Assembly: GCA_038231495.1 (NCBI GenBank)
Contig: JBBRLG010000053.1
Location: forward strand, 1-20,299
DNA length: 20,299 nt
Source: JBBRLG01 sp038231495
GTDB lineage: Bacteria > Planctomycetota > Planctomycetia > Gemmatales > Gemmataceae
Reading direction: 5' to 3'
The notes under the pieces were generated by a model. It did no database searches, was not told where the DNA came from, and saw nothing but the letters and a program-made list of their open reading frames with translations. Positions 7,785 through 15,295 of this stretch are shown here, piece by piece; the stretch's first letter is position 1; every line of letters begins with the position of its first letter. The translations under genes and the position numbers were made by a program.

Positions 7785-10700
7785 ATGGCCACCATCACCC
7801 ACCCGGTTCCCGAAGCAAGCCACCTCCGCGGCCGGTTGGCGGCGTTGCGGCGGCGGCTCTTCCTCGTCTCGTCGGTGCGTGGCGTCAGCTGGCTGCTGAC
7901 GGTCGTCGTCCTCGGCGCGGCACTCGGCGGCGCACTCGACTGGCGCTTCCACCTGCCCGCGTTCGTCCGGGCCGTCATCCTCGTTGCGACCCTTGCGGCT
8001 GGCGCGTACCTTGCGCTGCGTTACCTCTTGCGACCGCTCGCCGTGCGCACCGACGACCTGTCGCTCGCGCTGCGCGTCGAAGAACGCTACCCGTCGCTCA
8101 ACGACGCCCTGGCTAGCACGGTGCAATTCCTCAACGAACCGGAAACCCCGTCCGCTGGCGTCTCGGCGAGCCTGCGCCAGGAGGCGCTGCGCCGCGCCCG
8201 CGACCAGATCAACGCCTGCGACTTCAACCGCATCGTCGATACGCGCGGCCTGTCGCTGGCCGGCCTCTCGATGGCACTCTCCGGCGTCGCGGCGGTGCTG
8301 CTCGTGTTGTTCTTTCCGGCCCTGGCGGCGACGGCACTCGTCCGCCTGGCCAACCCCTTCGGCGCGCAGGACTGGCCCGCCCAGACGCGGTTGCAGAGCC
8401 TTGCCGCCGGGCCGCTCGATGCGCCGGTCGCGTTGATCGCCGACGAGACCGGCACGGCGACCGCCGAAGCTTCGACCCTGCGCGTCGGCCGCGGGCAGCC
8501 GTTCCTGGTTCGCGGCAAGCTGGCCCGCGGTAACCGCGAGAACGGCGTCGTGCCCAAGCGGGCCGTGGTCCAGGTGCGCACCGAAGGCGGGGCGGCGGCG
8601 GAACACAGCTGCGAGGTCGTCGGCGACGACAAGAACGCCGGCCATTTTGAAACGCGGCTGGACACCGCCAACTACCCGCGTGGCTTCCGCTTCCGCGTCG
8701 TGGCCAACGACGCCGTCAGTGCCGAGTACGAAGTCCTCGTGCAGCAACCGCCGATCCTCTTGCCCCTCGATGGCAAGCCGTCGCCGCAGTTGACGCTCGA
8801 CTACCCGGCCTACACCGGCCTGCCCAGTCCGCAAGTGCTGCCGCCGGGCCTGGGTGACGTGGAGGCGGTTGCCGGCACCGCCGTCACGCTGCGGGCGCGG
8901 GCCGACCGTCCCCTGCGCCGCGCCTGGGTCGAGTACCAACCCGACCTCAAGGTCGCGAACCTCGTGGCGTGCCTCGCCCCACTCGGCTCGACTCATGCGG
9001 GCGGCGTCCTGGCCTCCACTTCGGCCAGCCTGACCGCGTTTAACCCGGTGCCGGCCGAACTCGACGGCGATCGCACACGCTTCACCGTCCGCTTCCTGCC
9101 GGCGCTCAACGGCCTGTACGTTTTGCACTTCGAGGACGACACGCGGCTGCGCAATAGCCGGCCGTTCGCCCTGCGGTTGCGTGCAGACCCCGCGCCGACC
9201 GTGCAACTCGACCGGCCCTCGCCCAGCCGCGACGTGCTGACCGTTTTGCCCGACGCGGATTTGCCGATCCAGGTAACCACCGACGATACGATCTACGCGG
9301 TGCGCACCGTCTTCCTCACCTACCGGACGAAGCGCACGGACCCGGCGCGCTACCTCGTGCTTTACGACCACCTGGCCGCACCGCGCCGGCAACTGGTGCC
9401 GCTGACCGGCCCGGCTTTCCTGGCGGGGCCGACGCCGCGGTTGCGGCCCACGCACCTCGAATGCCGCCAACGCCTGGCCCTGGCGACGCTGCGCCACCTC
9501 GACGGGTCGCCGTTGCAAGAGGGCGATGTGATCCTGCTCCAGGCGGGTGCCGACGACTTCGACGACGTGACCGTACACAAGCAGCCGGGCCTCAGTGCCG
9601 AGGTCGAAATCCGCGTCATCGGCCGCAACGCCCTGGACGTGCTGCTCAACCAGGAGCAGACGCGCATCCAGCAAGAGTTGCTGCGGCAGCGCGAGAAGGA
9701 GCGTGACGCCCAGGGCAAAGTGCTCGACGCCGCGAACCGCCTGAAAAAAGGCGAAAAGCTCAACGCCGAGGACCGCACCCAGCTGTTGCAGGCCGAGCAG
9801 TTGCAGCAGCAAATCCGCGAGCGCGTCGGCAACGAGAAGGAAGGCTTGCGGGCCGAGGTGCAGCGCGTCCTGCAAACGGTCGAGCAAAATAAGCTGCAAA
9901 ACTCGGCCGTACGCGAGCGCATGAGGGACGTGGACCGCGAGCTGCAACGCCTGGCCGAGAAGGAGCTGGACCAGATCGAGCCGCGCCTGGCCGACGTGCG
10001 CACCCTGGCCGAGTTGATGGAGGAGCAGACCGGCGAGGCGTACCGCAACCGCATGGAGAAGCAGGCGAAGCAAACCGCCGACAAGGCCCGCGCCGCCGAG
10101 AAGGACGCCCGCGACAAGCGCGCCGCCGCGGACAAGGCCGACGAGTTGGCGAACAAACGCCCGGCGGACGACGCCGAGAAGAAAGCCTTCCTTGCCGAGG
10201 CGCAGCGGTCCCGGCAACAGGCCGACCAGATGGACCAGAAGGCACGCGAGTTGGACCGCCAGGCGGCGGCCGAGCGGCGCGCGATGGACAAACCGGACCT
10301 GAAAACTCCGCAGAAACAGCTGGAGGAAGCCCACCGCGACCAGGAGGAGGTCGAGCGCACCCTGAGCGAACTGCTGGAACGGTTGGAGCCGTGGAGCAGC
10401 TCGCGCGAGATCAAGGGCGAGGCGGGCAAGATTCTCGAAGAGCAGAAAAAGTTGCACGCCGAATTGGAGGAGTTGAAGAAGGAGAAAGACGCGCAGGGCC
10501 AGGAACTGTTGGGTTCGTCGCCCGACAAACTGACGCCGGCCCAGCAGGTCGAGCGCGAGGAGTTGAGTGCCGCGCAACAGCGTCTCGCGGAGCGGACGAA
10601 CAAGCTGTTGGAGAAGATGAAGCGCGTCGCCGAGGAGCGGGCGGACAAGGACCCGGAAACGGCGAAGACGATTGAGAAGGCCCAGGAATTGGGCACCCAG

Positions 10701-11945
10701 GGCGACATCAACAGCAAGATGCGCCAGGCGCGCGACGAGATCAAGGAAAACAAGCTGCTCGACGCGCAAAAGAGCCAGGAGGCTGCCGCCAAGGAAATGC
10801 AGAAGGTGGTCAAGGCGCTGGAAGACCGCCGCACCGACGACCTGGAACGCCTCATCAAGAAGCTGAAGGAAGCCGAACACGAGTTGGCGCAACTGGCCCA
10901 GGAGCAGGAACGGCTGCAAAAGAAGGTGCAAGAGGCGAACAAGCTGGCCGACCCCGCCGAGCGCGAGGAGGCGCTGAAAAAACTTACGCAGCAGCAGCAG
11001 AAATTGCAGGAAAAGACGGAGGAACTGGCCAAGCAGCTGTCGCGCCTGCGGAACGATGCCGCGGGCCGTGCGCTAAGTCAGGCCGGCGGCGGCATGGAGC
11101 GGGCCGGCAACCAGCTGCGCCAGGGCGGCAACCCGGAGGAGAAGCAAGACGACGTACTCGACCGCATCGACGAGGCCAAGCGCGAGGTCGAAAAAGCCCG
11201 CAAGCACGCCGAGGATGAGTTGACGCGCGAAAACCTGACGCGCGTCGCCGACGTGCTGAAACGGCTGCGCGAGCGGCAGGCGGGCCACAACGCCGAGGGC
11301 ACGCGCATTCAGGCCGATGTCGTCAAGAAAGAAGCGTGGAGCCGGGTGATGGCCAACAACCTGGGCGACCTGGCCCGCAACCAGAAGGACCTCGGCGAAG
11401 AGACCAGCACCAGCACGGGCAAGGAACTGGCCGGCACGCCGGTTTTCGCCAGGCAGGTGCAGCGGTCCGCGGAAGCGATGGACCAGGCCGGCAAGCGCCT
11501 GGAAGCCATGCACGCGGCTATCCGGAACATGGAGCCGCCCGCGCCGGACACGCTGCCCGACGAACAGGCGACGCGCTTGCAAAAGGAGGCGTTGCGGCGG
11601 CTCGACCAGTTGCTCGACGCGATCAAGGCGGAGACCGAAGCGCTGGCGAAACGCAATGCCGCAAGCGGCGGTTCGGGGGGCGAGGGCGATCCGGGCAGCG
11701 CGGGGGGCGACGACAGCGGTTTGCCGCCGCTGGGCCAGCTGAAACTGCTGCGGACGCTGCAAGCTGAGGTGAATCAGGTAATCGACGTTTTCCGAAAAGC
11801 GCACCCGGCCCTTGACAAGTTGACCGAAAAAGAAAAAGCTGAGTACCAGGGCATCCAGCGCGACCAGCGCGACGTGTTGGCCCTGCTCGAAACGCTGCGG
11901 CATGCCGACGCGGAAGCCAACGAAAAGGAAGGGGACCGAAAATGA
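7785..11945 (+). CDS. DUF4175-like membrane protein with very long coiled coil
   Basis: 1,386 residues from ATG 7785; ATG 7761 would add 8 residues. The N-terminus has a basic amphipathic stretch (RGRLAALRRRLFL), two membrane segments (about 34-51 and 59-82), then LSLALRVEERYPSLNDALAST, a pattern typical of the DUF4175 family, and a third membrane segment near 155-185. Residues about 200-620 are beta-rich and presumably extracytoplasmic. From about 624 to beyond 1,300 the sequence is almost continuous charged helix rich in E, K, R, Q and A with heptad-like spacing, broken by a glycine-rich stretch near 1,100. A Gly/Ser/Asp-rich linker precedes the conserved end (LPPLGQLKLLRTLQAEVNQ). The stop overlaps the next ATG by ATGA. 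Function of the family is unknown; a structural or tethering role in the envelope is inference. Such low-complexity helices also give spurious SMC-like database hits. Confidence 0.88.
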   Translation: MATITHPVPEASHLRGRLAALRRRLFLVSSVRGVSWLLTVVVLGAALGGALDWRFHLPAFVRAVILVATLAAGAYLALRYLLRPLAVRTDDLSLALRVEERYPSLNDALASTVQFLNEPETPSAGVSASLRQEALRRARDQINACDFNRIVDTRGLSLAGLSMALSGVAAVLLVLFFPALAATALVRLANPFGAQDWPAQTRLQSLAAGPLDAPVALIADETGTATAEASTLRVGRGQPFLVRGKLARGNRENGVVPKRAVVQVRTEGGAAAEHSCEVVGDDKNAGHFETRLDTANYPRGFRFRVVANDAVSAEYEVLVQQPPILLPLDGKPSPQLTLDYPAYTGLPSPQVLPPGLGDVEAVAGTAVTLRARADRPLRRAWVEYQPDLKVANLVACLAPLGSTHAGGVLASTSASLTAFNPVPAELDGDRTRFTVRFLPALNGLYVLHFEDDTRLRNSRPFALRLRADPAPTVQLDRPSPSRDVLTVLPDADLPIQVTTDDTIYAVRTVFLTYRTKRTDPARYLVLYDHLAAPRRQLVPLTGPAFLAGPTPRLRPTHLECRQRLALATLRHLDGSPLQEGDVILLQAGADDFDDVTVHKQPGLSAEVEIRVIGRNALDVLLNQEQTRIQQELLRQREKERDAQGKVLDAANRLKKGEKLNAEDRTQLLQAEQLQQQIRERVGNEKEGLRAEVQRVLQTVEQNKLQNSAVRERMRDVDRELQRLAEKELDQIEPRLADVRTLAELMEEQTGEAYRNRMEKQAKQTADKARAAEKDARDKRAAADKADELANKRPADDAEKKAFLAEAQRSRQQADQMDQKARELDRQAAAERRAMDKPDLKTPQKQLEEAHRDQEEVERTLSELLERLEPWSSSREIKGEAGKILEEQKKLHAELEELKKEKDAQGQELLGSSPDKLTPAQQVEREELSAAQQRLAERTNKLLEKMKRVAEERADKDPETAKTIEKAQELGTQGDINSKMRQARDEIKENKLLDAQKSQEAAAKEMQKVVKALEDRRTDDLERLIKKLKEAEHELAQLAQEQERLQKKVQEANKLADPAEREEALKKLTQQQQKLQEKTEELAKQLSRLRNDAAGRALSQAGGGMERAGNQLRQGGNPEEKQDDVLDRIDEAKREVEKARKHAEDELTRENLTRVADVLKRLRERQAGHNAEGTRIQADVVKKEAWSRVMANNLGDLARNQKDLGEETSTSTGKELAGTPVFARQVQRSAEAMDQAGKRLEAMHAAIRNMEPPAPDTLPDEQATRLQKEALRRLDQLLDAIKAETEALAKRNAASGGSGGEGDPGSAGGDDSGLPPLGQLKLLRTLQAEVNQVIDVFRKAHPALDKLTEKEKAEYQGIQRDQRDVLALLETLRHADAEANEKEGDRK

Positions 11946-12778
11946 CCCGGCACATCCTGGCCGTGTTGCTGGCCGGCGGCGTCTTTCTGACGGGTTGGGC
12001 GTTTGCCCAGGAACCTCCTGCCGACAAGGACGAGCCGCCGTTGCGCCTCAAGAAAAAGGTTTCGCCCGACGAGCCGGAGCCGTCGAAGGAGCCGAAGAAG
12101 CCCGCGGCCGAGGAGAAAAAGCCGGACGAACCCGGCAAGGAACCCGAACCCGCCGAGCCGGAGGAGAACGACAAGGAGGTCTTGGACCGCGTCGCCAAGA
12201 ACATGCGTTCGCTGGAGGAACGGCTGGCCAACAAGGAACTCGGCGAGGGCACCCGGCAAGTGGGTGACGACATCCTGAAAGACCTGGAGTCGCTGATCCG
12301 CATGAGCGAGAACCCGCCCCAGGGCGGCGGCGGTGAGGATTCCCAGAACAACCCCGCCGGCGCGTCCAACGACCCGAAGAACCCGGGCGGCAAAAGCAGC
12401 CAGCGTAGTCCGTCGGGCGGCCGCAAGCGCGGCGACAAGTCGAGCCAGCAGGGCAACGGCGGCAACGGAACCGGCTCGCAACCGTCCGGCAGCAGTCGGA
12501 AGCCCGGCGGCGGCGGCAAGCAACCCGGCGACCAACCGACGGGCGGCGGCCAGAAACCTGGCACCGACCCGATGGGAAAGGGCGGCAAGGACGACAAGAC
12601 CGACCCGTTGAACCCCAACGCCGACTTGTACAAGGACATCTGGGGCCACCTGCCCGAAGCGCTGCGGGCCGAGATGAACGCCTATTCTTCGGACAAGGAA
12701 ATGATTCCCAAGTACGACGCCTTGATCAAGAAGTGCTCGCGCACCATCGCGGAGCAAGGGAGTCGGAAGGACAAGTAA
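11942..12778 (+). CDS. Secreted, largely disordered protein coupled to the DUF4175-like gene
   Basis: 278 residues, ATG 11942 overlapping the preceding stop by ATGA. The N-terminus is a signal peptide (RHILAVLLAGGVFLTGWAFA, then QE). Residues about 24-78 are a P/E/K/D-rich charged stretch. A short predicted helix follows (DRVAKNMRSLEERLANKELG and GDDILKDLESLIRMSE, about 82-122). Residues about 125-215 are extreme low complexity, G/S/N/K/P/Q. The C-terminus is ordered and conserved-looking: DLYKDIWGHLPEALRAEMNA from residue 228, then IPKYDALIKKCSRTIAEQG. I associate this 'IWGHLP' tail with planctomycete proteins encoded beside DUF4175 and MoxR/VWA genes. It has no enzyme motif. The coupling suggests a stoichiometric partner of the coiled-coil protein, perhaps through the helix or the C-terminal tail; this is inference. 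Confidence 0.88.
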   Translation: MTRHILAVLLAGGVFLTGWAFAQEPPADKDEPPLRLKKKVSPDEPEPSKEPKKPAAEEKKPDEPGKEPEPAEPEENDKEVLDRVAKNMRSLEERLANKELGEGTRQVGDDILKDLESLIRMSENPPQGGGGEDSQNNPAGASNDPKNPGGKSSQRSPSGGRKRGDKSSQQGNGGNGTGSQPSGSSRKPGGGGKQPGDQPTGGGQKPGTDPMGKGGKDDKTDPLNPNADLYKDIWGHLPEALRAEMNAYSSDKEMIPKYDALIKKCSRTIAEQGSRKDK

Positions 12779-12794
12779 GGGAGCGCCCCGCATC

Positions 12795-12828
12795 GCCGCT
12801 TGCGGCTTTGCGCAAAGCCGCAAGCGGC
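12795..12828. repeat. Perfect 34-bp palindrome, full copy B of the dispersed repeat
   Basis: Two inverted copies of GCCGCTTGCGGCTTTGC meet head to head with no spacer, so 17 of 17 positions pair on each side. It lies in the 74-bp gap between the disordered-protein gene and the Tat-toroid gene, upstream of its SD (GAGG, 12840-12843). Without a T-run after it, it could be an mRNA-processing or attenuating hairpin, a REP-like element, or a dyad protein-binding site. Confidence 0.9.
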
Positions 12829-12852
12829 AAATCCTTGTAGAGGTCCAACATC

Positions 12853-13986
12853 ATGACATGGTCGCGCCGTCAATTCCTGACCCGCAGCAGCCTGGGCCTG
12901 TTCGGGGCGGCTTCCACCGCCCTGGCGTTTCCCAGCGATTCCAGCGAGCGCCGCGACGCGCTGCCCGACGGCTCCGCCGCCAAAGGCATGCTCACCGCCG
13001 ACACCGACCAGGCCGTCGAGCGCGGCCTGAACTACCTCCTGTCTCAACAGAACCGCGGCGGCCGCGAAGGGCCGGACGGCTCGTTCGGTCGGAGCAACTA
13101 CAGCGGCAACGTGGCCATCACCAGCCTGGCCGGACTGGCGTTCATGGCCGGCGGCCACCAGCCCGGCCGCGGTGCGCACGGCCCTGTCGTCACCGACGCC
13201 CTGCGTTACATTATCGGCCTGGGGCGCAACGCGAACCCCGCGGGCTTCCTCAACAACCCCAACGGCACGCCGTTCGGCCCGATGTACGGCCACGGCTTCG
13301 GCACGCTCTTTTTGGCCGAAGTCTCCGGCATGGTCCACGACCCCGACCTGAGCAGGAATTTGCAAGACGCGCTACACGCGGCGGTCAAGCTGATCCTCGA
13401 CAGCCAGAACGCCGAGGGCGGTTGGCGCTACACGCCCGGCAGCCGCGAGGCCGACATCTCCGTCACCATTTGCCAGATCATGGCCCTGCGCGCCGCCCGT
13501 AACGCCGGCGTTGCCGTGCCCAAGGGCAAGGTCGAGAAGTGCGTCGAGTACGTCAAGAATTGCCAGGACCGCCGAGAGGGTTGGTTCCGCTACATGGCCC
13601 AGGGCGGCCCCGGCGAGAAGGACGCCTTCGCCCGCACCGCCGCCGGCGTCGTCGCCCTGAACACCGCCGGTATCTACAGCGGCCCGGAGGTCGAAAAAGG
13701 CCTGAACTACCTGCTGGACAAGCGGCCGGTGCGCCGCCCGATGTTCCGCGGCGACTTGCCGGACATGTACTACTATTACGGCCACTACTACGCCGTGCAG
13801 GCGATGTGGACGGCCGGCGGGGAGTACTGGAAAAGGTGGTTCCCCCTCATCCGCGACGAACTACTGAAGGCGCAACAGCCGGACGGCTCGTGGATGGACC
13901 AAATACCGACGCCGCACTACGCGACCGCGATGGCCTGCATCATCTTGCAGATCCCCAACAACTACCTGCCCATCTTGCAAAAATGA
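12853..13986 (+). CDS. Tat-exported prenyltransferase/squalene-oxidase-type alpha/alpha-toroid protein
   Basis: 377 residues from ATG 12853, with GAGG 9 nt upstream. The twin-arginine motif S4-R-R-Q-F-L9 is followed by a hydrophobic stretch LGLFGAASTALAF, so export as a folded protein is expected. The mature part has repeated helical-toroid motifs: QAVERGLNYLLSQQN, ILDSQNAEGGWRY, VEYVKNCQDRREGWFRY, KGLNYLLDKRP and AQQPDGSW. The acid motif DxDD of squalene-hopene cyclases is absent, and I see no zinc-ligand set of protein prenyltransferases, so it is probably a binding or scaffold member of the superfamily. A late aromatic cluster, YYYYGHYYAVQAMW, stands out and could line the toroid cavity. 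The stop overlaps the next ATG by ATGA. The role is unknown; the context suggests a periplasmic component of the same system. Confidence 0.92.
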   Translation: MTWSRRQFLTRSSLGLFGAASTALAFPSDSSERRDALPDGSAAKGMLTADTDQAVERGLNYLLSQQNRGGREGPDGSFGRSNYSGNVAITSLAGLAFMAGGHQPGRGAHGPVVTDALRYIIGLGRNANPAGFLNNPNGTPFGPMYGHGFGTLFLAEVSGMVHDPDLSRNLQDALHAAVKLILDSQNAEGGWRYTPGSREADISVTICQIMALRAARNAGVAVPKGKVEKCVEYVKNCQDRREGWFRYMAQGGPGEKDAFARTAAGVVALNTAGIYSGPEVEKGLNYLLDKRPVRRPMFRGDLPDMYYYYGHYYAVQAMWTAGGEYWKRWFPLIRDELLKAQQPDGSWMDQIPTPHYATAMACIILQIPNNYLPILQK

Positions 13987-15245
13987 GCACCGCCACGCAC
14001 CGAGCCGTCCTCGCCGGGGCCGTCGTCGCCTGGATCGTCGCGGCGGTCGTGCCGCGGTGCGCCGACGCCGACAAGGCGCCGACCTTCGCCGTCGCGACGG
14101 CCGAGGGAAAAACCCTTACCGGCCCCCTGCGCGAGTTGAAGGCCGACTGGTCGCTCCACGCCGGCGACGCCGCCGAAACCCGACTCGCCCCCGGCGACTG
14201 GCTGGGCCTGCGCCGCGAAGGGCGCAAGCTGCCGCCGCTGCCATCCGGTCCGCACCTGCTCCTCGTCAACGGCGACCGCATCCCCTGCGACGGCCTGCGC
14301 CTCGACGGCGAGACGCTGGTCTTCAAACACCCCGACCTGGCGGACGGCAAGGAGAGCCGGGTGCCGTTGTCCGCCGTGTCGGTGGTGTGGCTGGCCGCGC
14401 CGGAAAATATCGACTTTCCCGACCGCTATCGTCGCACTTTGGCAACGGGCGCGCGGCCGCGCGACCGGGTGGTGTTGCGCAACGGCGACGTGCTGGAAGG
14501 CGTGCTCAACGCCCTGACCGCCAAGTTGGTCGAGGTGGAGGTGGACAAGAAGGTGGTCGAAGTGCCGCCCGGCAAGGTGGCCGCCGTCGCGCTCGGCACC
14601 GACATCGTCAACGCCCTCAAACCCAAGGGCGTCTACGCGCGCGTGGTGCTGCTGGGCGACGGTCGCACGAACGGCACACGCCTGTCGCTCGCCTCGGCGG
14701 GCTGCGCCGACGGCCGCACCCTGGAAGGCAAGACCGTCTTCGGCAGCAGCCTGCGGGTGCCGCTCGAGCGCGTCGCCGCGTTAGACGTTTACCAGGGCCG
14801 CGCGACTTACCTGTCGGACTTGAAGCCTAGCCGTTTTGAATTCACGCCGTACCTGGGCGACGGCGGCCCGGCCTGGCCGCTGGTGGTTGACGGCAGCGTG
14901 GCCAACCGCGACTTGCGCCTGGGCGGTTCGACTTACGACAAGGGCATCGGCCTGCACAGCCACAGCCGCGTGACCTACGACCTGGCCGGCGCGTACCGCC
15001 GCTTTGAAGCCCTGGTCGGCCTCGACGACGAGACGGGCCGCGAGGGCAGCGTCCGCGTCCGCGTCCTGGCCGACGGCAAGGTTCTCGACCTGGGCGCGGA
15101 CCGCGCGTTGACGGCGCGTACCGGCCCCCTGGCCGTCAACGTTGCGGTCGCGGGCGTCAAGGAGTTGACGTTGGAGGTCGATTTCGGCCAGCGCGGCGAC
15201 GTGCAAGACCACGTCAACTGGTGCGACGCGCGGCTGGTGAAGTGA
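13983..15245 (+). CDS. Secreted NPCBM-domain protein with duplicated N-terminal beta module
   Basis: 420 residues; ATG 13983 overlaps the upstream stop by ATGA (13983-13986). The frame is open far upstream inside the previous gene, but the coupled ATG gives a clean signal peptide (RAVLAGAVVAWIVAAVVPRC, residues 7-26). Two related beta stretches follow: LLLVNGDRIPCDGLRLDGET... with PLSAVSVVWL, and RVVLRNGDVLEGVLNALTAK... with PPGKVAAVAL, each with an 'NGD..xG.L' core. From about residue 280 to the end is an NPCBM/NEW2 domain: VDGSVANRDLRLGGSTYDKG, GIGLHSHSRVTYDLAG, FEALVGLDDETG, then VRVLADGK. NPCBM domains are carbohydrate-binding-like modules found beside glycoside hydrolases, but no catalytic domain is present here. 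A role in binding surface glycans or matrix is inference. Confidence 0.92.
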   Translation: MSTATHRAVLAGAVVAWIVAAVVPRCADADKAPTFAVATAEGKTLTGPLRELKADWSLHAGDAAETRLAPGDWLGLRREGRKLPPLPSGPHLLLVNGDRIPCDGLRLDGETLVFKHPDLADGKESRVPLSAVSVVWLAAPENIDFPDRYRRTLATGARPRDRVVLRNGDVLEGVLNALTAKLVEVEVDKKVVEVPPGKVAAVALGTDIVNALKPKGVYARVVLLGDGRTNGTRLSLASAGCADGRTLEGKTVFGSSLRVPLERVAALDVYQGRATYLSDLKPSRFEFTPYLGDGGPAWPLVVDGSVANRDLRLGGSTYDKGIGLHSHSRVTYDLAGAYRRFEALVGLDDETGREGSVRVRVLADGKVLDLGADRALTARTGPLAVNVAVAGVKELTLEVDFGQRGDVQDHVNWCDARLVK

Positions 15246-15252
15246 GGGTAAT

Positions 15253-15269
15253 GCAAAGCCGCAAGCGGC
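15253..15269 (-). repeat. Dispersed intergenic repeat, half-site copy C (inverted)
   Basis: The reverse complement of this segment is GCCGCTTGCGGCTTTGC, identical over 17 bp to copies A and B. It lies in the 50-bp gap before the zinc-ribbon/WD40 gene. Confidence 0.85.
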
Positions 15270-15285
15270 GGGTCGTTTATCCGGG

Positions 15286-15291
15286 GGGAGG
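15286..15291 (+). promoter_or_regulatory. Shine-Dalgarno GGGAGG for the zinc-ribbon/WD40 gene
   Basis: GGGAGG is 4 nt before ATG 15296, within a G-rich run. It supports this ATG over upstream in-frame start codons that overlap the NPCBM gene. Confidence 0.6.
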
Positions 15292-15295
15292 AAAC

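Noticed and set aside
7743..10931. A 1,062-codon open frame on the minus strand opposite the DUF4175-like gene
   Set aside because: Its translation is repetitive L/R/Q/A-rich sequence that mirrors the E/K/Q codons of the coiled coil on the other strand. The plus-strand frame has membrane segments, RBS and family motifs, so this is a high-GC shadow.
12853..13986. Squalene-hopene cyclase
   Set aside because: Length is about 377 residues against more than 600 for cyclases, the DxDD motif is absent, and a Tat signal is present.
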